Positions 1 through 10,100 of a stretch of 64,000 nt of DNA are shown here, in pieces. Source of the DNA: Tigriopus japonicus (lineage: Eukaryota; Arthropoda; Copepoda; Harpacticoida; Harpacticidae). The position numbers were made by a program, and so were the translations under genes. A model generated the notes under the pieces. That model did not search any database and was not told the DNA's origin. It saw only the letters and a list, made by a program, of their open reading frames with translations. Within the stretch, counting starts at the first letter, position 1, and each line of letters starts with the position of its first letter. Location of the stretch: the NCBI GenBank assembly GCA_010645155.1, contig JAAGOF010000121.1:1-64000 (forward strand). The letters are read 5' to 3'.

Positions 1-480
1 GCCCAAGAGAGGGAGCCAACCAAACAATTTCACACCTAACTGTGAGAAGACAGTCACCTAATGGAAAAGTACCCTTTCTGGCCAACAGGAAAGAAGAAAA
101 ACAAGAGTTTCGACCAACCTAGCTCAAGAGAGAGTCAGACAACCAATCTCACACCTAACTGATAAGAGATAAGACAAAGGATAACATACAATGAAGAACA
201 AATCCTCAAATATGGAAGAAAAATAATGGACAAAAACGATAAAAGAATGATTAAATTCGCTAATCAAGACAAATTAATTTGCCAGTATAACTAAGAATGT
301 AAGAATGAAAAGGACATTAAAAACGACAATATAGAACTTAGGAACTAAAGGAAACCTGAAAAAAAGACACACAAAGAAAAGATATTAAGAAAAATAAAAA
401 TAAACTGAAAATAGAGAAGAATACGAAAAGAGTACGACAAAATGTGTTAAAGATAGAAAGAAAGTAGTAAGAGAAAGAAG
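1..480. other. A-rich non-coding flank with imperfect duplication
   Basis: No gene is seen. The first 170 bases contain two imperfect copies of a segment: CAAGAGAG followed by ACCAA and TCACACCTAACTG occurs at about 4-42 and again at about 124-162, a spacing of roughly 120 bases. The rest is purine-rich simple sequence. It probably belongs to an intron or the 5' flank of the ankyrin/kinase-like gene that starts to be visible at 1927. Confidence 0.4.
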
Positions 481-802
481 AGAAAGGCAAATAAATATGC
501 AAAAATGGCTTACCTTGGATCCAAAGTTCGTATTGATATTGAAGAAATTCCTTATTTATTATTTCTATCCTTGGTGAAAGATGTGCACTGACTTTTAAGG
601 CGTATCTCAGACAATATTATCAGAAAATCCCATGCTCTTTATTTTTTACCTAATACAAAAATTCTTACGATATGATCAACGACCATTATTCAAGGGGCAC
701 AATCAACGTTGAAAAGATTCGCTCACTTACAGTCGAATGAACAGCCATCACAAGGGCCCTTTGACTTTACTAATGTTCAATCATCATTGATTTATCTCTA
801 AA

Positions 803-1224
803 CAAGAACCACTGAATTTCTCTGGACTGGAAGGCTAATGAGAGGAATCATGAACAGGTAAGAACAGTTCAGGCATATAGACAGGTAGGCATATTTCAAT
901 TTTCAGCTTAATTGAACGTCGGAGTCAAAAGTTATCTTCACTCAAAGTTCACTGCAAATCCTACTGAGAATAAATGAACTTGCACTTTCCCAACAATTGT
1001 TTTACCACAAAAGGGCGATCTCAATCATTCTATGCTCTCTTCAGAACATAACTTGGAGAAGTCATAACTTTTCTCTACTGCATTCGATTGAGCTGAAAAT
1101 TGAACTACATACTGTACTGAATGCAAGCCAGGTTCCATTTGTAGAAGAACGCAATCGCGTTTATCCTGCTTGAATTCATAATTCTCATTGCTAGCCTCCT
1201 ACTCTAGAAATTCAGTGCTTCTTG
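803..1224 (+). mobile_element. Non-autonomous TIR element, copy 1
   Basis: The ends are inverted: the left end reads CAAGAACCACTGAATTTCT and the right end, reverse-complemented, reads CAAGAAGCACTGAATTTCT, with similarity continuing for about 40 bases. The interior matches 49302-49752 along its whole length, for example the shared block TTTCAGCTTAATTGAACGTC (in the other copy with a few changes). A third, partial inverted copy lies at about 50300-50395. No transposase is encoded, so this is a MITE-like element. It sits in the presumed intron upstream of the first visible ankyrin exon. Confidence 0.75.
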
Positions 1225-1365
1225 TCTCTGTGCATGAACTGTCTTAAAGGTACCTTATGTACTGAGTCATACTAGAGCATGACTTTTTCCTACGCTTTAG
1301 TATACTCGAGCTATTTGAATCAGTTTTAGTTCTTTTAGTCAACGGTCGTAGTTTAGGGAAGCTAT

Positions 1366-1450
1366 AATTACCGTGCGGTCTAACTTGTGCTAATAATAAG
1401 TTGAAATGCAAGTGCTTTCCCAGACGACGTAGATTCTAGCCACGTTGTCG
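1366..1450 (+). repeat. Diverged tRNA-derived SINE head fragment
   Basis: The segment AAGTGCTTTCCCAGACGACG matches the block AAGTGCTTCCCCAGACGGCG of the better preserved SINE at 15836-16043. The B-box region, GTAGATTCTAG here, is decayed from GTAGGTTCGAATCC. It is an old fragment of the same Leu/Ser-tRNA-like SINE family. Confidence 0.4.
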
Positions 1451-1470
1451 GAAGTGAAATATTTTTAAAA

Positions 1471-1700
1471 GGAGACGTGGTGGCGTGGTTAGCGCAGTTT
1501 TCTATTGTGAGAGAGGGCCTAGGTTTGATTCTCCTCCCGACCTTTCTCACGGAAATTGTTCGACGTTAAACCACACCCACAAACGGAGAACCATTCTGAT
1601 AACGAATATGAGATTGCCCATCAGAAAAACTGGATGCTGTGATGGCCAACTTCGCTAGTCGGCGCTAAACCCAGCACCTAACAATCCAAAAAAATAACAT
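1471..1700 (+). repeat. tRNA-derived SINE (second family)
   Basis: The head has RNA polymerase III promoter-like boxes: an A-box-like TGGCGTGGTTAGCGCA at about 1481 and a B-box-like GGTTTGATTCTC at about 1522. A non-tRNA body follows, ending in an A-rich run, CCAAAAAAATAAC, near 1685-1700. This arrangement is typical of tRNA-derived SINEs. It lies in the intron just upstream of the exon starting at 1927. Confidence 0.5.
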
Positions 1701-1926
1701 CCAAGCTAATATTAAATAGAGGGGAAAATGCCTTTGCGAACTTTTTTTAGGCCAAGTGCTTTGCAAATCACATGGAGATGATGCAATTACACTGACATTC
1801 TTAAACGTTGTAATCTCGAGTTATAAATGATACGTTTGTATAGGTGTTATGTTTCTTTTCGAACACCCTTCTTTTGTGACTTTTTGTCACAAGACAGTAT
1901 CTCACTAATTCAGGATATTTTTGTAG

Positions 1927-4544
1927 GATCTGAGGACGGCTGCTCATTATGCGGCTAGATGTGACAACTCAGAGTCACGGGACAAAATAATTGAGATCCT
2001 AACCAAAACTGGAGCGATAATGACTGCTTTGGATTCAGTGAGTATTTCAATTCTTTAGAAGTAACGCTTTCATGTTACAAATTTGTTCCTTACTTTCTAG
2101 GCGGGAAAAGATCCAGAATTTTACAAAGAAAACGATTTTGTCAATTCCAAATCCAAGCAGGAGGAACAACAAGACGAAGAAGAGCCTGAAACTGAAATCA
2201 AAGGTCTGATAAAAGTGAATGCCTCTAAAGAAAATGGACCAAATCCGAAAGCATCCGGTTCAAATCAAGTCCATGGAGTTTCTGATGAAGAGATCTCACG
2301 TGCAGTGAAGATCACAGATTGGGACAAAATGGTGGAGTTAGTTTTGAACGGTGAAGGTGACAGGTTGATGGAGCAAAAATCTGAGGATGAAGAAGTTCAA
2401 GAGTTCCTTGACAACATCAGAGCCTTTCAAGTGAGTGTTCATAGGCCACGTTCCGCAGAGACTTTAATACATTACTTCCTATCTCAACTTTAGGAAAAAG
2501 TTTTGCTAATAAACAAGGCCGTAGAGAGTGGGTCGTTAAGGGATTTACAAAACCACTTGGATCGAAAAAAGTTTGCTTTGGCCCGAGATCGATCCACAGG
2601 GATCAATTTCCTCCAAAAAGCCATCATCCTGGGGCATGTCGACATAGTTAGGTAAGCAGCTTTAATCCTAAAATACAGGACGAGATCAAGAATATCTATC
2701 AGTACTATGAGCCGTAGTACCAAAAGAAATGGAATGGAATGATTCCCCAGGCTAAGTGGATTTTGTAGGTAATTCGACTCTCTAGCTTTCGAAAAGCTTC
2801 AGCACCCTCCAGGGGCCCTAAATCTCAGACCTTTGATTGTTATTACACAACTTCAAATCCAGCTTGGTCACGCTCCTAGATCACTAAAGAAGGCCACGTG
2901 ACAAAAGCATTTACTTTTCCAGATATTTGGCAAGCAATTTCCCCAAAATGTTACCTTTGGTTGATCTCGAAGGAAGAACCGCTTTGCACTACGCGAGTGT
3001 AGTAAAGGACGACGGCCATTCGTACAAACTTTTGGAGTCTTGTGGATCTGATGAGAAAGCCGAAGACAAGGTGAATGGGATGAACTTCTTATGTCACTGA
3101 AACTGACACGTGGGAAATAGGGTTAAACAACGTCCTTTACTTTTAGTCTGGCCATTCTCCCGGATTCTATCTAAAAAACAAGGACAAGCTGTCACTGAAG
3201 ACTCTGGAAACCAACGTGGAACGTGCCACGTTCCATTCGGATCCACCTCAAGTGACTTTGAATGAGAGCATCAAGTCTAATGCTGTCAAGGCTAAAAATT
3301 GGATGGGACATCTGGCCCATGAAATCAAATCTAATGGTGAAAGCCCTGATCCCTCTAGAGAGATCCAATCAGATTCTAACATACGGTATTTTTTTTCAGT
3401 TCACATTCCAATTGCGCAAGTAAACCAAATCAATAGCTTTGATGAGGCCTATGAATCCAGTGAATACGAAGAAGACGGTTCAAAAGAAGACAAAGTGGAC
3501 CAAGATACCCTAAAACGCCTCACCACGGCCTATCGTCGTCTCTTATGGGCTCGGGATAGCCAGTCACTTTTAAAACGATTCCTCACCCCCAAAGTATACA
3601 ATCGCCTTCAAAAGCGAGTCTCAACCGAAGGTGGAACTCTACTTGACGTTATTCACAGCGGTGCCGAGATTTTGGACACCAAAGTCGGAGTGTTGGCTCC
3701 GGATCGTGATTCATACAAAGTATTCTGGCCGCTCTTTAAACCAATTATAGCTTCCATTCACCATGTTCATGAGCAGAACCTTCATCAGCCCAAGCTAGCC
3801 TGGGCGGATGCAAAGAAATTCGGCGATCTAGGCTCTAAACTGGTCCACCAAGTGGAATTCGTAGCCGTCCGATCTTTGTCCGAATATCCCTTTGGCCCCA
3901 AACTCAGAGCCGAAGAATATAGAGAAATGGAAAAGGACCTAAAACGAGCCTTTGACCGAATGGATGGAGAATTCGAGGGAAAATATCACCCTATCAAGAA
4001 TATGACCGAAGAAACTGAGCGCCATTTGAAAGATATCGACGCTTTTTTTGACAACAGCAGTCAACTGAAAAAGGCGGGACGTTTGTGCGAAGAGTGGCCA
4101 ATTGGACGCGGGATTTTTATTGCGAAGAATCTCATTATTCAACTTAACGAATCTGAACATCTTAAGATCATTGTCCGAGAGCTCAATGATCGCTTCCGAG
4201 ATGCTTATGAGCTCTTCTTGGATGTACTAGAGTTCTTTGAAGATGAGTGTCTTCGCTCCAAGTTTGCTTACGATAGCAAATTGGGGTTCGTCACCCTGTC
4301 TCCCGAATGGTTGGGAACTGGTTTGAGAGTGACTATTACGGTTGAGCTTAAGAGGATCCCAGAGAAGGACCTAAATGAGATCTGTTCCCAGTTCTATTTG
4401 GAACACGAGCCTGCTGAAGAACCAGATTTGAATGTGAAATTTTGGAACAAGCGAACCTTTGGGATATCTGAGAATCAACTCATTTCCGATGTTTTCAACG
4501 GGGTGAAAAAAATCATTGAGCGGGAAATTGAAACTACCAAGTAG
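1927..4544 (+). CDS. Ankyrin-repeat protein fused to a degenerate arginine kinase domain (3' part of gene)
   Basis: Five exons join in frame with GT-AG introns: 1927-2037, 2101-2430, 2494-2651, 2923-3070 and 3147-4544 (stop TAG 4542-4544), giving 714 visible residues; upstream exons are not seen. The first part holds ankyrin-like units (RTAAHYAARC in exon 1, INFLQKAIILGHVDIVRYLA across exons 3-4, GRTALHYASV in exon 4) separated by an acidic linker. From about 3535 the last exon aligns along its length with arthropod arginine kinase: SLLKRFLTPKVY, TLLDVIHSGAEILD, GVLAPDRDSYKVF, EEYREMEKDL, EWPIGRGIF, NESEHLKIIV, KLGFVTLSPEWLGTGLR and the terminal WNKRTFGISE block. Active-site residues are lost: Ser replaces the reactive Cys (4299-4301), Ser replaces Glu225 (4152-4154), Lys replaces Arg229 (4164-4166), and the STRVR and specificity-loop segments are deleted. 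A pseudokinase scaffold is inferred. Confidence 0.85.
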
Positions 4545-4718
4545 AATGACACACGAAGAAGGCGATCTTAAGAGTGATAAGTCCCCTTTTTAAAATGCAC
4601 TCCTAACTAGTTCTTCCATTTCCATTCTGAAAAAAGCCCTGCCAAGAAGGGCCCAAGGCACAAAAAACCTAACTGAGCTTTTAGTGTAAAACTGCAGATT
4701 TTCTTTAGCAACTTGAAA

Positions 4719-4724
4719 AATAAA
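4719..4724 (+). promoter_or_regulatory. Poly(A) signal of ankyrin/kinase-like gene
   Basis: AATAAA lies about 175 bases after the TAG stop at 4542-4544, in A/T-rich sequence, a plausible cleavage/polyadenylation signal for the upstream gene. Confidence 0.45.
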
Positions 4725-5323
4725 TTCATCTTGAAATCACTATTTAGCAACCTCAACGTTGTGAATGGTAACCGGAAAAAGAGAAATCTTAAACTTTTCC
4801 TCCTCACTCTCATATTCTGTGGAAAACGGTATACGGGAAAAAACTAAAGATAAAAACTCCCAAAAGTTTGTTGGGTAACGCGTAAAACGCACAAATAATG
4901 TGGGCCTATTTTCCGTTTTGCATCATTTGTCTTGATCAATGGTTTTACTTATTGAAATAGAGATTCAAATCGAACAATCAAATTGTAAATAGCTCATATC
5001 AATAGTTCATGATTTCAAACAATTGCTTGTTGTTGACCTTATCGTTCCCTGTACGTTCTTCATTGGCTCCTCTTCCCATAAAAAACTCCAAAAAGCGTTA
5101 AATGCAACAACCGCGAGGATTGAGGTGCCAAATTTACTGCCTCTAAGATTTGACGTTCTTTCTCTGACTCAAATTGGTTTGTTTTCACAATTTTGATTGC
5201 TAGCTAGGGGCTTTCCTTTGAAAATGTATGCATGAAAATCAAAAGTATTCACTTTCCAAAAGAATTTTTTTTACATTCACAAGAGCCTAGAGAAGTAACA
5301 GGTTTCGTGTTGAAGAAACCTGA

Positions 5324-5420
5324 GGCTAGTTTTTTTAGACGCAAAGGTCGATCTCAAGATCGGACTTGTAATACTTAAGTCCGATCTTGAGGTCGATCTT
5401 TTGCGTCTAAAAAACTAGCC
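5324..5420. mobile_element. 97-bp palindromic MITE, copy 1
   Basis: A near-perfect palindrome with arms of about 45 bases: GGCTAGTTTTTTTAGACGCA at the left and its reverse complement at the right, with GATCGATCTCAAGATCG-type sequence toward the centre. A second copy of nearly the same length lies at 33753-33849 inside a retrotransposon reading frame, which shows that it moves. No coding capacity. Confidence 0.8.
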
Positions 5421-5700
5421 TCTTACATTCCTAATTATTCCACTAGGATCTTTCTTCCGGAAAGACAACTGTTCATTGTTTTCCGTTTTGGTGGTTTCGA
5501 AGCCCTCACGACAGAATCCCGACCCAATTTCATTGCTAAAAGTTGGTAAAAGTAATGGGTCGTGATGTCGTGATTATAAGTGAAGCCCCCCTCTCCCACC
5601 CAATCTCGATATCCCTCTGTTAATATTACTACCGAGGCCTGACAAATGGGCCTGATTATTACACTATATCAAGTCGTTTAAGAAACGAAACAGGCAACTA

Positions 5701-5958
5701 TAGGTTGGTTGTTGAGGTAGTTTTGAAGTGTAGAAGAAGCATACCTAGAAACAAAAAAGAAGCATGAAAGAAGCATATGAGGTGAAGTAGAAGTAACCAT
5801 GCTCGATCAAGTTTCGCTACATAAGCTGCGATTGAAAACCCAGCTTATGTAGCAAAACTTGATCGAGCATGGCTATTTCTACTCCGTCGCATGTGCTTCT
5901 TCTATGCTTTTAGATATGCTTCTACTATACTTCAAAACTACCTCAACAACCGACCTTA
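5701..5958. mobile_element. Palindromic mariner-derived foldback element
   Basis: About 110-base inverted arms enclose a short loop. The left arm begins TAGGTTGGTTGTTGAGGTAG; the right arm, reverse-complemented, begins AAGGTCGGTTGTTGAGGTAG. TA dinucleotides flank both ends. The terminus resembles the TTAGGTTGG start typical of mariner inverted repeats (family knowledge), so this is probably a mariner-derived MITE. A second palindromic core, GCTCGATCAAGTTTCGCTAC and its complement, lies at the centre. Confidence 0.7.
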
Positions 5959-6289
5959 TGTCCGTACCTCGTAAATGAATGATCTCACAAAAAATGTATA
6001 AAGCTCAAAAATAGGCGGCAGACAACAATTCTCAAGATATACATGGTTTTATTCCCTTTCTGTCGCCTTATTTTCTATTTTAGCCAAATTTCGGAAGTGA
6101 GAAAAAAGTCGCAGTCACGAAGGCTCTGTTTTCAGAAATGACCCTTCGCGAGAAAAATCGTCGTCGCTTAAATATTGAATTTTGTTGAAATTGCCTTTTG
6201 TAACTCTTCAAGCCAAAAAGTTTGGCCAACCATATTAAATGAAAGTGAGGTTCATAAATGGTTTCAATCACGAGTTATAGATGGTATAA

Positions 6290-6775
6290 TTAGGTGTTCC
6301 GTTTCTTTTGAAACACCCGGTAATCCAAGGATCACTGAAAACCTGGATGCCTCGGCTTTTGGCAAAAGTCGTGTTTCGATATCTGGGCTAGCCAGAGAAA
6401 ATGTAATTAAACCAGTTGCCTGACAAGCAATTTATAGTTTACATCCTTAATTTCAACTTGATAGACTGAAATTTGTGTCAGTAAGAGTAATTGGAAACAT
6501 AGTGCGCTTCTCCAATTGAACATTTGCACCTACAATGGTCATAATGACGATTGTAGGTCAATTTTTCTTTCGTTTTCGCGCGTATGTACTGCGGCTGTTG
6601 CAATTTTTTTAACGTTGTTTCTCGTGAACAGAGGAAAGCATGATGCTGAAATTCAGCAAATGACATCATTAATTGGTTGTTTAATTAATCTTATAAAAAC
6701 TTGAATGGAATTCGATTTATAAGAAACCCACAGCTGAACGCTCTGAGGAGAGTCTTCCATGTCTTACGATTTCCT
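6290..6775 (+). repeat. Interspersed repeat R1, copy A
   Basis: Matches the reverse complement of 7925-8405 for nearly 480 bases, for example the blocks TTTCAACTTGATAGACTGAA, CATGATGCTGAAATTCAGCA and TGAATGGAATTCGATTTATA. The 3' half also matches 15490-15720 in the same orientation. No reading frame of substance; a non-autonomous transposon is likely but I cannot define its termini. Confidence 0.7.
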
Positions 6776-7069
6776 TGTCTAATCCTTCTTCTCCGCATAG
6801 CTAGAATAGCATAGAAGGGTGTTATGGTACAGAATAGCTTAGGTAAGTGATATTATTCGCTATTGAAAAGTGACCTTCCAAAAATCCAGTAAGTCAGTAA
6901 TGGTTGTTTCAAAGAATAATTTTAGTCATACCCACCACCCGAATCAAAAAATTGGACCAATCGACAAAATTTCAATTCACGGCCGATAGGATTTGTGATT
7001 AACTTGACCTCCATGAAATTGGTCAGTCAAATTTTATTCTGACATATTGATGAAATGAGCTTGAGAGTT

Positions 7070-7075
7070 TTTATT
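7070..7075 (-). promoter_or_regulatory. Poly(A) signal of the DEG/ENaC channel gene
   Basis: On the minus strand AATAAA occurs about 65 bases beyond the TGA stop at 7139-7141; a second AATAAA follows at about 7033. Confidence 0.45.
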
Positions 7076-7138
7076 ACACTTAACATACAGAATTTCGAAA
7101 TTGTGCTTTGCATAAAGAAACCATTCTGAAAAGGCTGT

Positions 7139-10100
7139 TCAATCCTCGACCTTAACCACAACCAAATCTGAATCGTTAATCATGGCCACTTTATCCTTTC
7201 TTTTCTTGCGGCAAATGGGCAGCATACATCGCAACGAGAAAAAATACGCCAGTTCCGCAGCACTCAAAAAGCTGAACCCAGTACAAAGGCCGATAAGACC
7301 ACCAAATGAGGCTGGAAGTTGAGAGAAGAATTTGCATATTCATCTGTGCATTTTTTATTTAGTGGAGTCGCAAATTCCATACCCAAAATGTTCTCCCAAG
7401 AGAACAATTCATCCGTATGATATTTGAACACTTTCATGTCTTTGTAGTAAACGTGAACCAAAGACAGATCTTCCACTTTGAAGGAGCTTAAATGAGAACA
7501 AGCAGGCGAATAATCCAACCACGAGGCTTAATATCCCGAAAAATACACCAAGTTTCTTACCTGGAAAAAGCTTGCTCCGCTTGAATTTCTTGGATCAACT
7601 GACTGGCCTTATTCGGAAATTTAGCCATGGATTGAGCGGCTGAATAATGGGTTCGGGCACAAGCTGGTGGGCAATTGCAGACAGCCCCACCTTTCAGTAA
7701 TCGATCCTCTTGATCAGGTTCAGCCGTAGGAAACGAATCATTGGGATCATCGGAAAAGGGGTAGATGGCGTCAAGAATTTCTGTCAAACAAAAACTTATT
7801 TCAATTTAAGAAAGAAAGAACTCATGCAACATTTCTCCTATGTCATATCAGGGCCACTTTTTCCCTTTTACTATGTTCAAAGCAAATGTTTGCTATTTTT
7901 GGTTTCTCTCATGTTGAATGATATTTCAAGGAAATCGTAAGACATGGAAGCCGCCGCTCAGGCGTTCAGCTGTGGATTTTTTTATAAATCGAATTCCATT
8001 CATGTTAATGACTTTGTTTTGATAAGAATGATTAAACAATCATACAAGGATGTCGTTTGCTGAATTTCAGCATGATATGTTCCCCTGTTCACGAATAACA
8101 ACGTTTCGAAATTTGCTACAGTGGCAATACATACGCGCGGAAACGAGAGAAAAATTGGACGATTGTAGGTGCAAATGTTCGGTCGGAAGAGCGCCCTATG
8201 CTCTACGCTTCAAATTACTCTAACTGCCACAAATTTCAGTCTATCAAGTTGAAATTAAGAATGTGAGCTTTGCATTACTAATCAAACACTTGGTTTGATA
8301 AGATTTTTGTCTGCATAACACAGAATTCAAAAAATGGCTTTTGCCGGTAGCCGAGGCATCCAGGTGTTTAGTGATCCTTGGATATTTCTACGGTAGGTTT
8401 GTTTCAACAGGAGGAAAAACAAAGAGAAGTACAATTTAAGTGATTGGTTTTAAAAAATGACAAACAATTGCAAGAAATGCTGCTGAGGAAATACAGACAA
8501 TCAAAGTTTTTTTGTTAATTTATTTTATCCATATATTTGAAACAGAGGCATTGAAAAAAAATCGATTTTAGTATTAGGTGAAAATCTACCATAAAAGCAA
8601 AGCAAAGGAGACTTCTCTTCCTTTAAACGTCTTGAAATGAGGATATTTTTAAGATTATGAAGCAAAAGCAAAAGGAGGAAGTCAGAAAGCCACTTTACTT
8701 TTTTCGTTATTGTGGACTTCCTTATCATCTTTTTTTAAACAGAAAACTGAATGAAAACAAGGAGCTTTATAAGTATTCTTGCTCTCATCAAGCTGACATT
8801 TATAACTTTGCTTAGAACGAATTCTGTCAAGGAAGGTTGTCTCATCTTTTTTCTCAGTCTTTCGAAAAACTTTTTGGGTCTCTTCTAAAATAGAGAGAGG
8901 ATCATAATTTATAATTTAACCAAATGCATTTCAAGAAACTTTCCAGTATTTGAAAGCCAGTAGAAAAAGTAGCCTATTTCTTCATGAAAACTAACAAGAA
9001 ATAGGCCCTTAAACGGAACATTATGATAACAAAAGTGCCCTCATAGACATGTGAAAAAAGTTACGTAATTTTACATAGGGAGTCCTTTCAGCGCAACCAA
9101 CGAAGTCAGAAAGTGAACAACATCGTAATGCAAAGTTTCTGTTCTGCTATGTCTTTTACATACGGACAGGTGTAAAAGCACGTCAAATTTTTGGGCTAAT
9201 ATACAATTTTGGGGATGTCATTAGGACGGTGACCTCCCAATCTTTTGAATTTTGCCCTCCAACTCAGCAAATCCTTGAAGGCTGTGTGACTGATCTTGCA
9301 CCTTTGGCAAAGTTTTGATAGTGTTCCAACGAATGCTGAGTGCTCAAACAGTCACTGGACAGATCTTTGACGTTTTTTTAAGACTAAACCCTTAAAACAG
9401 TAGGGTTTTTCAGAACCGTTATTCGTCCGCTGGCATGTTTCTCTCAGGGTTCTTTTTTGAATAAAGCTACCATATCTTGATGAAGTGTACTAGAAATACT
9501 AGAAGGCAGAGATTGGCATTCAAATCTATGATTGCCCGATCCGGCACGGACTGTCTGTGACGTCATTCATCATGCGGGAAGCCGAAGTTCATGATTAAAG
9601 GAACCTTTTCTTCTAAGAAACACATCTAAACTATTTCGCTCATCTGATAGGGCAGTTGTGTTATTGAAAATCCTCAAGTCTGCTGGAAATGTGTCTAAGG
9701 TATTAACCCGATATGCAAAAAGTGAATTTCAACTAGTGTGGAGTTTAAACAGGGGCCGATTAATTCACATGATCGGGTGATTGACAACAAAATCTCAGTG
9801 ATGTGAAATCTCGGCTTGCGCAAGTTTTTTCACGGGAGGTGGCAGGGTAGGGTTACCTCTTAGAGAATGGGTGCTTTGTTCTGGTATATGAGCAAACACG
9901 AATTAGAGGTTGATTTGCAACCCTGTTCAGAAGTCACGAAAGTCAGGGATGCCTTGCCTTTTGTCGCTTCTTAAAGAAAAAAACCTGTTTATGAAGGCTG
10001 GTAGACAGTGGGGAATATGATTTCACTTAAGAAAATTGGCAACCCCAGCACCAGGTCAGATCACCACAAAATCAACAAAGAAGAAGTACTCTGGTTTGTT

